Below are positions 8,493 to 17,270 of a stretch of DNA of 64,000 bases, piece by piece. The first letter of the stretch is position 1. Every line of letters begins with the position of its first letter. The position numbers and the translations under genes were made by a program. The stretch spans positions 59,927 through 123,926 of the forward strand of contig NZ_PPRU01000018.1 in NCBI RefSeq assembly GCF_002902285.1, given 5' to 3'. The notes beneath the pieces are model-generated. The model was given only the letters and a program-made list of their open reading frames with translations. It was not told the DNA's origin and ran no database searches. The DNA comes from Staphylococcus simulans. GTDB taxonomy: Bacteria > Bacillota > Bacilli > Staphylococcales > Staphylococcaceae.

Positions 8493-9173
8493 ATGAAAAT
8501 TTTATTGGTAGAAGATGACAAGTCCTTATTTGAACAATTAAAAAAAGAACTAGAACATTGGGATTTGCAAGTGTCTGGTATTGATGATTTTAATCAAGTT
8601 ATGGAAGCATTTGAACAGGAACAACCAGAAATTATTATCATGGATGTAGAGTTGCCGAAATATGACGGGTTTTATTGGTGTCGTGAAATACGTAATCAAT
8701 CGAATGTACCTATCTTATTTTTATCAGCGAGAGATAATCCAATGGATCAAGTTATGAGTATGGAACTAGGGGCAGATGATTTTATGCAGAAGCCTTTCTA
8801 TACTAATGTCTTAATCGCGAAGCTTAAAGCCATATATCGCCGTGTATATCAATTCAATCTAGAGGAGCAACGTATGTTGTCATGGGGCGATGTCCAAGTG
8901 GACCTTGGTAAAGGCGTATTAGAGAGAGGAAATGAAACCGCACATCTTTCTAAAACTGAAATGCTTATTCTAGAGATTTTATTAAAACATCGTAATCAAA
9001 TTGTCAGTCGTGATGAGATCATTACGGCGTTATGGGATGATGAAGCGTTTGTGAGTGATAATACGTTGACGGTTAATATCAATCGACTACGTAAAAAGTT
9101 AGCAGACTTTGGATTAACTAATGCGATTGAAACACGGGTCGGCAAAGGATATTTAGCACATGACAATATTTAA
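8493..9173 (+). CDS. graR: Antimicrobial peptide response regulator GraR
   Basis: This 226-aa OmpR-family regulator has a receiver domain (1-115) with acidic pocket ED at 7-8, phosphoacceptor D51 (IIIMDVELP) and the K of FMQKPF. A winged-helix DNA-binding domain (about 125-225) ends in RVGKGYLA. It should sit with sensor GraS and transporter VraFG as the cationic-peptide resistance module that activates dlt and mprF in S. aureus. Its stop overlaps graS by 14 bases. Assignment over paralogous BceR proteins rests on synteny with graS-vraF-vraG. Confidence 0.9.
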   Translation: MKILLVEDDKSLFEQLKKELEHWDLQVSGIDDFNQVMEAFEQEQPEIIIMDVELPKYDGFYWCREIRNQSNVPILFLSARDNPMDQVMSMELGADDFMQKPFYTNVLIAKLKAIYRRVYQFNLEEQRMLSWGDVQVDLGKGVLERGNETAHLSKTEMLILEILLKHRNQIVSRDEIITALWDDEAFVSDNTLTVNINRLRKKLADFGLTNAIETRVGKGYLAHDNI

Positions 9174-10203
9174 ACGTATCTCAAATTACTTAGTCTCTCG
9201 TTTGAATTGGTTGGCGTTGATTGTTGGCTTTCAAATATTTTTAGTGATTTTAGCTGTACTAGATCAAAATTTATCTGTTGAATCTATGCTTTATGTCATT
9301 TTATGTAATGTTATCTTCACATTGGTGTTCCTCATTTTTTCTTACAACTATGAAACTTCGTTCAACAAAAAATTGTCTGAAATGAAAGAGGTTGAGGAGT
9401 TGAAGCATAAAGAAGCGGCCAATACTCCGATGGAAGAAGAAGTCTTACAATATTTATATCTGATGATTCAAAGACAAAAACAAATTGTATCTAGGCAATC
9501 TGTGCAATTAAAAGAAAATGAACAAAGCCTTACGGAATTTGTGCATGAAATTAAAACACCTTTAACCGCATTGAAATTAATCATTGATCAAGAAGAAGAT
9601 ATGACTCGTCGACAAGCTTTATTGTTTGAATGGTCACGCATGAATGAAATGTTAGACCAACAATTGTATTTATCACGATTAAGCCAAAAGCACCAAGATT
9701 TATATTTTGAAGGCGTTTCATTAAAACGTATGGTGATTGAAGAAATTCAGTTAACACGTAATATTTGTAGACAGCGCGGTATTGGGTTCGATATAGATTT
9801 TAATGAAGAAGATAATGTCTTTACAGATATGAAATGGTGCAAGATGATGATTCGCCAAGTCCTTTCAAATGCGGTGAAATACAGTCAAGCGGGTACAGAG
9901 ATACAAATCATCACTAAAGAAGTCGAAGGACATATTGTGCTTGAAATCAAAGATACAGGACGCGGAATTGCTTCTCAAGATATGCCGCGTATATTTGAAC
10001 GTGGTTTTACGTCAACACAATACCGCCACGAGACAACTTCTTCAGGTTTAGGTTTATATTTAGTGGATCAAATCAAACAGCCATTACATATACAAGTATC
10101 GGTTGATTCTATTGCAGAAGAAGGGACAACAGTCTCTTTTATCTTCCCTAAACAGAACGAAATGTTAGAACGTATGTCTGAAGTGACAAAATCGTCACTT
10201 TAA
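9160..10203 (+). CDS. graS: Antimicrobial peptide sensor kinase GraS
   Basis: This 347-aa intramembrane-sensing histidine kinase has two transmembrane helices (about 15-33 and 43-60) separated by a very short acidic extracellular loop (LDQNLSVES), the hallmark of BceS/GraS sensors that rely on a partner ABC transporter. The dimerisation/phosphoacceptor motif FVHEIKTPLTAL places the His at 129. The ATP-binding domain has N-box SNAVKYS, G1 DTGRGI and G2 SSGLGLYL. It is translationally coupled to graR and followed 90 bases later by vraF. Confidence 0.9.
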   Translation: MTIFKRISNYLVSRLNWLALIVGFQIFLVILAVLDQNLSVESMLYVILCNVIFTLVFLIFSYNYETSFNKKLSEMKEVEELKHKEAANTPMEEEVLQYLYLMIQRQKQIVSRQSVQLKENEQSLTEFVHEIKTPLTALKLIIDQEEDMTRRQALLFEWSRMNEMLDQQLYLSRLSQKHQDLYFEGVSLKRMVIEEIQLTRNICRQRGIGFDIDFNEEDNVFTDMKWCKMMIRQVLSNAVKYSQAGTEIQIITKEVEGHIVLEIKDTGRGIASQDMPRIFERGFTSTQYRHETTSSGLGLYLVDQIKQPLHIQVSVDSIAEEGTTVSFIFPKQNEMLERMSEVTKSSL

Positions 10204-10293
10204 ACATGCGTTTTGTAATATCAAATCAACGACCATAAAATCACTTATGCGTACACTATAAATACAAGAGTTAAGAAAAAAGGAGCGCAAAAA

Positions 10294-11055
10294 ATGGAAA
10301 TTCTAACAGTATCCAATTTAACAAAAGTATTTGGAAATAAGCATGTGGCGCATGAAGTGCTGAAAGGCATCTCGTTTAAAGTTGAAAAAGGTGAATTCAT
10401 TTCAATTATGGGACCGTCTGGTTCTGGTAAAACGACATTATTGAATATGTTAAGCTCCATTGATTATATAACACAAGGTTCAGTGGAACTTAACGGACAT
10501 CAATTGCAGAAATTAAGTAACAAAGCACTGTCAGAAGTGCGTAAAAAAGAAATCGGCTTTATTTTCCAAGATTATAATTTATTAGACACGTTGACAGTTA
10601 AGGAAAATATTATGTTGCCGTTATCTATTCAAAAGTTATCCAAAAAAGAAGTGGATGCACGATTTGATGAAGTGACAGAAACATTAGGTATCAGAGATTT
10701 AGCAAATAAATATCCATCTGAAGTTTCAGGTGGTCAGAAACAAAGAGTTTCTGCAGCCCGTGCATTTATCACACGTCCAGCAATTATCTTCGCAGATGAA
10801 CCAACAGGGGCGTTAGATTCTAAAAGTGCACAAGATTTATTAAGACGTTTGAAAAATATGAATGAACGCTTTGATACGACTATTTTAATGGTGACACATG
10901 ATCCGGCAGCAGCCAGTTATTCAAACCGTGTCATCATGTTGAAAGATGGTCAAATACATTCTGAGCTATACCAAGGTGAACGTTCTAAACAAGCGTTCTA
11001 TAAGGAAATCATTCAAGCACAAAGCGTCTTGGGCGGTGTGTCTTATGACGTTTAG
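10294..11055 (+). CDS. vraF: VraF, ATPase of the VraFG peptide-sensing ABC transporter
   Basis: This 253-aa MacB/BceA-type ATPase has Walker A GPSGSGKTT (about 40-48), signature SGGQKQRVSAARA and Walker B AIIFADEPTGALDSKSA; the DEPTGALD run is typical of this branch. With VraG it detects cationic peptides and passes the signal to GraS rather than simply exporting them, as known for S. aureus. AAGGAG precedes the ATG by 8 bases. The gene overlaps vraG by 11 bases. Confidence 0.92.
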   Translation: MEILTVSNLTKVFGNKHVAHEVLKGISFKVEKGEFISIMGPSGSGKTTLLNMLSSIDYITQGSVELNGHQLQKLSNKALSEVRKKEIGFIFQDYNLLDTLTVKENIMLPLSIQKLSKKEVDARFDEVTETLGIRDLANKYPSEVSGGQKQRVSAARAFITRPAIIFADEPTGALDSKSAQDLLRRLKNMNERFDTTILMVTHDPAAASYSNRVIMLKDGQIHSELYQGERSKQAFYKEIIQAQSVLGGVSYDV

Positions 11056-12943
11056 ACATATTGTATTAAAGAACTTAAGACAAAACATCAGACATTATGG
11101 TTTATATCTTTTTTCTCTCATAATGAGTATTTCCTTGTACTTTAGCTTTGTGACATTAAAATATACAGAAACAATCAATAATAGTGAATCTTCGAAATTA
11201 ATTCAAAAAGGCGCGAGTTTAGGTAGTGTTGTACTGTTCATTATCATTATAATCTTTTTAATGTATGTGAATCAGCTCTTCATTAAACAAAGAGATAAAG
11301 AACTTGGACTCTATCAATTAATCGGATTAACGAAAGTAAATGTAGTTCGTATGTCGATGTTAGAGCAATTTGCGATATTTGTTGTCACAGGTCTTGTCGG
11401 CATAGTTGTCGGCTTAGTAGGGTCTAGAATTTTATTATTGATTGTGACGAAATTAATGCAAATGAATGAAACGGTACATCTGCATTTCAGCTTAAAAGCA
11501 GTAGGCGCAACGGCATTGATGTTAGTAATTGCGTACATCTTAGTTATTGTTCAAAACGCAATCTTTATCAAACGACGTTCCATTTTAGGATTAATGCAAA
11601 CTCGTCGTACGGCTGATGTGAAATCAAATAAAATTACAGTACTTGAAGCAATCAGTGGTATTGTAGGGCTTGCGATGATTATTTCAGGATATGTTATGGC
11701 GGTTGATACAAAGCTTTTAGCGAATATGGCTATTCCGTTTTTAATTTTATTCCTGACAATTGTCGGTGCTTATTTATTCTTTAGAAGTACGGTATCTTTA
11801 TTATTCAAGACGTTGAAGAAAAGAAAAAAAGGCCAAGTTTCAATTAATGATGTCATTTTCACGTCATCTATTATGCATCGTATGAAAAAGAATGCCTTAT
11901 CATTAACTATTATTGCGGTCATTTCTGCGATTACAGTAACTGTCCTTTGTTTTAGTGCCATACAAATGAAGATGGAAAAAGTGCAACTCAATATGTTTTC
12001 GCCATATGATGTGACATTACAATCGAAACATGATGTGGATTTATATGAAAAAGCATTAAAAAAACATCATATCGATTATGACTTAAATTATAAAGAGTTG
12101 TTGATGGTACAGTCTCAGAAGAATAATTTATTTAAGAAAAATGTCGGCTACGAGATAGGTATTCGCGTCACAAGTGAAAAATATGTCGACAATGCAGGGC
12201 TCTCTGATCATACCGCAAAACTTTCGCACCCTTTTGGAACAGGTATGCTCTTAAAACCGATTACTAATGATTCTTATGTAGCATTTCAAGATAAACAAGG
12301 ACAACAACTCTTCCGTGTGAAAGTACAAGACACTGAACTTGATACACGTTTCAGCTTGCTTACGTTACGTGGCGGTGTGTTGGTAATCGTCAATGATGAA
12401 GACTATCGTTTATTGAAAGAGAAAGGGGAAATAGATAAAGATGACCTTTCTACGCAATATGGCTTTACTATTACAGATAAATCTCAAATGAAAGAAGCTT
12501 CGAAAGCATTGGATGAAGTTGATCCAGTTTATGAGACAAAAGAAGAAATAGCTAAGGATAATAGAGAAAATAATGGTATGTTCTTATTCATATCATCATT
12601 CTTAGGTATTGCTTTCTTAATTGCGGCAGGTTGTATTATCTACATTAAACAAATGGATGAAACAACAGATGAAATCGGTAACTTTAAAATATTGAGAAAG
12701 CTAGGTTATACACAAAATGACATGCGTCACGGTTTAAAACTTAAAATCATGTTCAACTTTGGTTTGCCATTGATAGTAGGTTTGGCACATGCATACTTTG
12801 CATCATGGGCATTCTTGAATTTGATGGGATCTGATGATCATTCTCCAGTCTTTATCGTAATGGGAGTTTATACATTAATTTATGCATCATTTGCGATTAT
12901 TGCTTATATACACACAAAACGTACTATAAAACAGTCAATATAG
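11045..12943 (+). CDS. vraG: VraG, permease of the VraFG peptide-sensing ABC transporter
   Basis: This 632-aa BceB/FtsX-like permease is close to the length of S. aureus VraG. It has ten predicted helices: one at the N-terminus, groups at about 60-220 and 230-310, and a C-terminal trio at about 530-630. A large extracellular domain of about 200 residues lies between helices 7 and 8 and senses peptides in this family. The reading frame is open further upstream, but the ATG at 11045 (MTFRHIVLKNL) fits homologues and gives the usual overlap with vraF. A terminator follows. Confidence 0.92.
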   Translation: MTFRHIVLKNLRQNIRHYGLYLFSLIMSISLYFSFVTLKYTETINNSESSKLIQKGASLGSVVLFIIIIIFLMYVNQLFIKQRDKELGLYQLIGLTKVNVVRMSMLEQFAIFVVTGLVGIVVGLVGSRILLLIVTKLMQMNETVHLHFSLKAVGATALMLVIAYILVIVQNAIFIKRRSILGLMQTRRTADVKSNKITVLEAISGIVGLAMIISGYVMAVDTKLLANMAIPFLILFLTIVGAYLFFRSTVSLLFKTLKKRKKGQVSINDVIFTSSIMHRMKKNALSLTIIAVISAITVTVLCFSAIQMKMEKVQLNMFSPYDVTLQSKHDVDLYEKALKKHHIDYDLNYKELLMVQSQKNNLFKKNVGYEIGIRVTSEKYVDNAGLSDHTAKLSHPFGTGMLLKPITNDSYVAFQDKQGQQLFRVKVQDTELDTRFSLLTLRGGVLVIVNDEDYRLLKEKGEIDKDDLSTQYGFTITDKSQMKEASKALDEVDPVYETKEEIAKDNRENNGMFLFISSFLGIAFLIAAGCIIYIKQMDETTDEIGNFKILRKLGYTQNDMRHGLKLKIMFNFGLPLIVGLAHAYFASWAFLNLMGSDDHSPVFIVMGVYTLIYASFAIIAYIHTKRTIKQSI

Positions 12944-12959
12944 TATAGAATAGTAAACT

Positions 12960-13003
12960 TACTTCGAAAACTTGAAATAATGAGTTTTCGGAGTATTTTT
13001 TTG
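12960..13003 (+). terminator. Intrinsic terminator of graRS-vraFG
   Basis: ACTTCGAAAACTT pairs imperfectly with GAGTTTTCGGAGT over an AT loop, followed by ATTTTTTT. Confidence 0.85.
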
Positions 13004-13337
13004 GATTGGAATGTGTAAGAATGGTGAAGTTAGGTAAAATTTTTAGAGAGGAAGTATTTACTTTTCGCTTAGGATTGTGGAAATTTTGAAAACTTAGCGA
13101 AGTAATCGGACATTACAATTATGTTCAATTGTTAAGATTTTGTAAATAGAATTGTAGTGTTGTAAATTTTGTGCTATTTTCTTTTTAGGAAGGTAAAATT
13201 TATTTGAAGCTAGTGTGAAGATGGTATACATATTAGTTTCAAAAGTATCACACGATTACTTTTTACAATTATATACTTTTGAGTTCAAATTTATGAAATG
13301 TGATTGGGAAGCAATCGCTGAAAATGGAGGATTTTCA
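13004..13337. other. Upstream region of the phosphate-transport pair
   Basis: An AT-rich region with several TTGTAAAT-like words around 13139-13170, which may belong to a promoter or regulator site. No firm match to a known operator is visible. The reading frame of the next gene is open through part of this region but lacks a ribosome binding site there. Confidence 0.35.
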
Positions 13338-13955
13338 ATGTTTAACAAGAAAAAGGATAAGTTCATGGTTAAATTGGAGGAAATGGTATTCAATTTAGAT
13401 CGCGCAGCAATTGAGTTCGGGAAAATGGACTTTAACACACACCTAGATTTAAAAGCTTATTCTGATAATATCAAAACGTATGAGTCACACGGTGACGAAT
13501 TAATGCACCAAGTAATCTCAGACTTGAACCAAACGTTCATTACCCCAATCGAGCGTGAGGATATTTTATCTTTATGTAACGCTATTGATGATGTTTTAGA
13601 CGCAATGGAAGAAACATCAGCAATGTTCGAAATGTATTCAATCGAGTATTCAGATGAATACATGGCTGAATTTGTAGATAATATTCAAAAAGCAGTAGCT
13701 GAAATGAAATTAGCTATCGGCTTATTAGTAGAAAAGAAACTTTCTCACATGCGTATTCATTCAATTAATATTAAAGAGTTTGAAACAAATTGTGACGGTA
13801 TTTTAAGACAATCAATTAAACATATCTTCAATAGTGAAACAGACCCAATCACATTGATTAAAATTAAAGACATATATGAAAGCTTAGAAAACATTGCAGA
13901 TAAATGCCAAGCAGTCGCAAATAATTTCGAAACAATTATCATGAAAAATAGCTAA
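13338..13955 (+). CDS. DUF47 (PhoU-like) regulator of phosphate transport
   Basis: This 205-aa all-helical protein belongs to the DUF47/YkaA family, distant relatives of PhoU, which are almost always encoded next to Pit permeases and modulate phosphate uptake. Acidic E/D-rich segments such as THLDLKAYSDNIKTYESHGDE and DDVLDAMEETSAMFE supply likely metal-binding carboxylates. The frame is open from 13215, but TGGAGG sits 7 bases ahead of the ATG at 13338 and that start gives the normal family length. The pit gene follows after 13 bases. Confidence 0.88.
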   Translation: MFNKKKDKFMVKLEEMVFNLDRAAIEFGKMDFNTHLDLKAYSDNIKTYESHGDELMHQVISDLNQTFITPIEREDILSLCNAIDDVLDAMEETSAMFEMYSIEYSDEYMAEFVDNIQKAVAEMKLAIGLLVEKKLSHMRIHSINIKEFETNCDGILRQSIKHIFNSETDPITLIKIKDIYESLENIADKCQAVANNFETIIMKNS

Positions 13956-13968
13956 GGAGTAATATAAA

Positions 13969-14976
13969 ATGGATTATATTATAATTATCACTGTAGCTAT
14001 CGTTATTTTTTCATTGGTGTTCGACTTTATTAATGGTTTCCACGATACAGCGAATGCGGTAGCTACTGCAGTGTCGACAAGAGCACTGACACCAAAACGC
14101 GCAATCTTTTTAGCAGCGATTATGAACTTTATCGGTGCATTAACATTTACAGGTGTAGCAGGGACAATTACAAAAGACATTGTGGATCCATTTAAATTGC
14201 AAAATGGATTAGTCGTGGTATTAGCGGCTATTTTCGCAGCGATATTCTGGAACTTGTTAACATGGTACTTCGGTATTCCAAGTTCTTCATCACATGCCTT
14301 AATCGGTTCGATTGCAGGTGCAGCGGTTGCATCTCAAGGTTCATTTTCAGTGTTGCATTTCCAAGGCTTCACTAAAATTATTATTGTGTTGATTGTATCG
14401 CCATTGATTGCCTTTTGTGTAGGTTTCATTATGTATAGTATTGTTAAAGTCGTATTTAAAAATGCGAATTTAACAAAAGCTAACCGCAACTTTAGAATAT
14501 TCCAGATTTTCACAGCATCATTACAATCATTCTCACATGGTACAAACGATGCGCAAAAATCAATGGGTATCATTACACTAGCTTTAATTGTTGCGAACTT
14601 ACAAGATGGTAACAATGTTGAACCGCAATTATGGGTTAAAGTAGCCTGTGCTGCCGCTATGGGTCTAGGTACAGCAGTAGGTGGTTGGAAAATCATCAAA
14701 ACTGTCGGCGGTAACATTATGAAGATTCGCCCAGCTAACGGGGCTGCTGCAGATTTATCTTCAGCATTAACAATTTTCGTCGCATCTTCATTACATTTCC
14801 CATTATCAACAACACACGTTGTATCTTCATCTATCCTTGGTGTAGGGGCATCTAACCGCATCAAAGGAGTGAAATGGAATACAGCTCAACGTATGATTGT
14901 AACTTGGGTAATTACATTACCAATTTCAGCATTCGTCGCAGCAATGATTTACTGGATTATGAATATTTTCTTATAA
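13969..14976 (+). CDS. pitA: Low-affinity inorganic phosphate permease (Pit family)
   Basis: This 335-aa PiT transporter imports phosphate as a metal-phosphate complex driven by the proton gradient. It has the duplicated family signature: GFHDTANAVATAVSTRAL near residues 23-40 and SFSHGTNDAQKSMGI near 185-199, with TTHVVSSSILG in the second half. About ten helices are predicted. It forms a two-gene unit with the DUF47 gene, closed by a strong terminator. AAGGAG precedes the ATG. Confidence 0.92.
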   Translation: MDYIIIITVAIVIFSLVFDFINGFHDTANAVATAVSTRALTPKRAIFLAAIMNFIGALTFTGVAGTITKDIVDPFKLQNGLVVVLAAIFAAIFWNLLTWYFGIPSSSSHALIGSIAGAAVASQGSFSVLHFQGFTKIIIVLIVSPLIAFCVGFIMYSIVKVVFKNANLTKANRNFRIFQIFTASLQSFSHGTNDAQKSMGIITLALIVANLQDGNNVEPQLWVKVACAAAMGLGTAVGGWKIIKTVGGNIMKIRPANGAAADLSSALTIFVASSLHFPLSTTHVVSSSILGVGASNRIKGVKWNTAQRMIVTWVITLPISAFVAAMIYWIMNIFL

Positions 14977-15020
14977 TCATTCTCAATCATTGAGACATAA
15001 ACATAGAGAACATTAAATAG

Positions 15021-15063
15021 AAAGCGGATCATTTTCTGATTTTGAAAATGATCCGCTTTTTTG
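15021..15063 (+). terminator. Intrinsic terminator of the pit operon
   Basis: AAGCGGATCATTTTC and GAAAATGATCCGCTT pair perfectly over 7 bases, followed by TTTTTT. Confidence 0.95.
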
Positions 15064-15157
15064 CGGTAAATCGGGCTTAGAACTATATAAAAGCTATTGA
15101 GGCGCTCAGTTTGATTAGCATGTTACATCATCTATTGGTTTCCAAATTTAAGCCAAA

Positions 15158-15188
15158 ATAAAAAGACGATGCGTCATCGCCTTTTTAG
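15158..15188 (-). terminator. Intrinsic terminator of the LysM-CHAP gene
   Basis: On the minus strand AAAAGGCGATG and CATCGTCTTTTT pair over a 3-base loop and run into a T-tract. Confidence 0.8.
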
Positions 15189-15192
15189 ATTA

Positions 15193-15987
15193 TTAATGAA
15201 TGTAGTTATAGCTAGAAGCCATTGAAGCAGGAATTGTACGGTAGTCGACAATGCCTGGAGGTGTATTGTAGTTCATTTCAGAAATTAAAATGCTGCCATC
15301 ACCATTCACTTGTTCTACATATGCAACATGACCGATTGGTCCTTCATAGTTCTGCATAATTGAACCAGCTGCAGGTGTGTTGTTTACTGTGTAACCGTCA
15401 GCTTGTGCATTGTTTGCCCAATGATCTGCGTTCCACCAGTATGTACTGATTGGTTGGCCTGTTTCAGCACGACGATTGAATACATGCCAAGTACATTGTC
15501 CCCAGTCATATAAGTTAGCATGATTAAATGTCGGTGATTGGTTCGTTGCAGGTGTAGCTGTAGGTGTACCGCCTGAACCACCAGCTGCGCCAGAAATTTT
15601 TAATTGTTGGCCAGGGTGAATTAAATAACCATTCAAGCCGTTAGCTGACATGATTGCCTCAGCAGATGTACCATATTGATTTGCGATGATATTTAATGAT
15701 TCACCAGCTTGCACTGTATGTGTGCCACCAGAAATGTTAACAGTCGCCCCTGTATTTGAACTTTGACTGCTGCCATTTACTGTAATGACTTGGCCAGGGA
15801 ACACCATATTATTTGATAAATTGTTATCTTGTTTAATGCTTTCGATAGAAGTGCCGTATTCTTGTGCAATAGACCAAAGTGATTCACCAGCTTGTACTGT
15901 ATGCTGTGTCGATGCATCAGCATCTTGTTGAGTAAGCGCTAAGGCTGCACCTGTTGCAACTGAAAATGTAACTGCTAACTTTTTCAA
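15193..15987 (-). CDS. Secreted LysM-CHAP peptidoglycan hydrolase (SsaA/Sle1-like)
   Basis: This 264-aa exported protein has a signal peptide (about 1-25, cleavage near ADA), two LysM repeats (about 28-71 and 90-132) that bind glycan, a short Gly/Thr linker, and a C-terminal CHAP domain (about 145-264). The CHAP catalytic Cys is in WGQCTWHVFNRR and the His in GPIGHVAYVEQV. It probably acts as an amidase/endopeptidase in cell separation, like S. aureus Sle1/Aaa and the SsaA homologues. The start is TTG with AGGAGG 8 bases upstream. Only two LysM copies are present; Sle1 has three. Confidence 0.9.
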   Translation of the reverse strand: MKKLAVTFSVATGAALALTQQDADASTQHTVQAGESLWSIAQEYGTSIESIKQDNNLSNNMVFPGQVITVNGSSQSSNTGATVNISGGTHTVQAGESLNIIANQYGTSAEAIMSANGLNGYLIHPGQQLKISGAAGGSGGTPTATPATNQSPTFNHANLYDWGQCTWHVFNRRAETGQPISTYWWNADHWANNAQADGYTVNNTPAAGSIMQNYEGPIGHVAYVEQVNGDGSILISEMNYNTPPGIVDYRTIPASMASSYNYIH

Positions 15988-16141
15988 ATGAGATTCCTCC
16001 TCTAATAAGTTTGGTTCAGTAATTATACATTCGTTTTATATTTGCTATGTAATACGAATATCAATCATTATTTCTATACTTCCACATCTTATCAAAAATA
16101 TGCGGAGATTTGTCGGTTGTTACGTGCTTGTAATAATTTTT

Positions 16142-16196
16142 AATAAAACCTGAATTGTCTAAAATTCAGAAAACACTAGACAATATAGGGTTTATT
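16142..16196. repeat. Large imperfect inverted repeat
   Basis: Arms at 16142-16161 and 16177-16196 match at 17 of 20 positions in inverted orientation around a 15-base centre. A second, mutually exclusive palindrome (CTGAATT / AATTCAG) lies inside it at about 16151-16170. It lies between the divergent LysM-CHAP gene and the following membrane gene, in a 376-base gene-free stretch otherwise without recognisable features. Neither arm has a downstream T-tract. Confidence 0.6.
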
Positions 16197-16363
16197 GAAG
16201 GAAAATTTGGATTTTGATAATACTAATGTAATGTTTGTAATGAAAAATGACAATACACTAAAGCGCTTTGAAGATTTATAGTTGCTAAATCAGAAAGTGG
16301 AAATCAGAATACACTCTATGAAATAATAATTAACAAATAGTTTCAATGAAGGAGTTGAACAAC

Positions 16364-16993
16364 TTGGTAAACGCAACACATACTACCTCTAAATCGAGTG
16401 CTTATGCGAAGGTTTGGCTTTACTTTATGTACTTTTGGCTTATTTTTGGTATTGGTACATATTTTGGCCAGTATCTGCCTGATGCTTGGAGAAGACCACT
16501 CTCTATCGGTTTGACGGTATTAATTTTGATTTCGTTATTTGTGAATCGATCACGTAAATTCGGCTTTTTAATATCTAATATATATGCTGTAGCAATTGGG
16601 TTATTAGCTTATGCTGCATTTACGACATACATGCAGAATTTAGGTCCAGAGTTATTTTATAAAAACGTAGCACTTGCAGTAGGTGCCTTTATTGCGTTTG
16701 GTGTCATTGGATACTTTTTCGTGCAGAATGCATCAAGTATCGGCAAATATCTATTTGTAGTATTAATCGCGTTAATTGTGGCCACTTTAATTGGTTTCTT
16801 TGTGCAAAACCCGATTTTTTATACTGTTATCAATGTTGTAGCAGTTGGTTTATTCTTGCTGTATACATTGTATGACTTTAACAGATTGAAACGAGGACAA
16901 TTTGCACCAAGTGAAATGGGCTTTAATTTATTTGTGAACTTATTGAATATTATTATTAATATCTTAAGTTTAGCTAATCGTTTTAGAGATTAA
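16364..16993 (+). CDS. Hypothetical membrane protein with about six to seven helices
   Basis: This 209-aa protein consists almost entirely of hydrophobic segments with short loops and a Lys/Arg-rich turn (FVNRSRKFG). It resembles staphylococcal membrane proteins at the same syntenic position and also the general Bax-inhibitor-like size class, but no diagnostic motif is visible, so I give no function. An ATG at 16346 is in frame, but AAGGAG (16349-16354) lies downstream of it and 9 bases before the TTG at 16364, so the TTG is preferred. A terminator follows. Confidence 0.65.
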   Translation: MVNATHTTSKSSAYAKVWLYFMYFWLIFGIGTYFGQYLPDAWRRPLSIGLTVLILISLFVNRSRKFGFLISNIYAVAIGLLAYAAFTTYMQNLGPELFYKNVALAVGAFIAFGVIGYFFVQNASSIGKYLFVVLIALIVATLIGFFVQNPIFYTVINVVAVGLFLLYTLYDFNRLKRGQFAPSEMGFNLFVNLLNIIINILSLANRFRD

Positions 16994-17003
16994 TATCATC
17001 AAG

Positions 17004-17045
17004 AATAGGACTGGAACAAAGAAAAACAATGTTCCAGTCCTTCAT
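17004..17045 (+). terminator. Intrinsic terminator
   Basis: GGACTGGAACA and TGTTCCAGTCC pair perfectly; the tail is TTCATTAT, moderately T-rich. Hairpins of this GGAACA/TGTTCC type recur between genes in staphylococci. Confidence 0.75.
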
Positions 17046-17270
17046 TATATTATACAATCTAGTTATCATTGATAAGAATAGTACGATATAATCATACGTT
17101 ACGTAATTTGAAACAACATAAAAATACTATTAAATTTTAAAATTTGTGTCTAATTGCGTTGTGTGCTAAATTTGTAGAGTATAGTCCTAGAGAAATTACA
17201 GGAAGGAATAAAATAAAGAGAGATGTATCATTACGACTTAAAACAGCTTATTTTATTAAAGGTTATATAA

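Noticed and set aside
13215..13337. Upstream extension of the DUF47 gene
   Set aside because: The frame is open, but there is no ribosome binding site, and the ATG at 13338 with TGGAGG gives the normal family length.
14334..14864. 176-aa minus-strand ORF inside the phosphate permease gene
   Set aside because: It is antisense to a well-conserved transporter, has no ribosome binding site and shows no recognisable domain.
16220..16250. WalR box (two TGTAAT words) near the LysM-CHAP gene
   Set aside because: The two TGTAAT words are 9 bp apart rather than the 11 bp expected for WalR and are far from the gene's start on the wrong side of a large inverted repeat.
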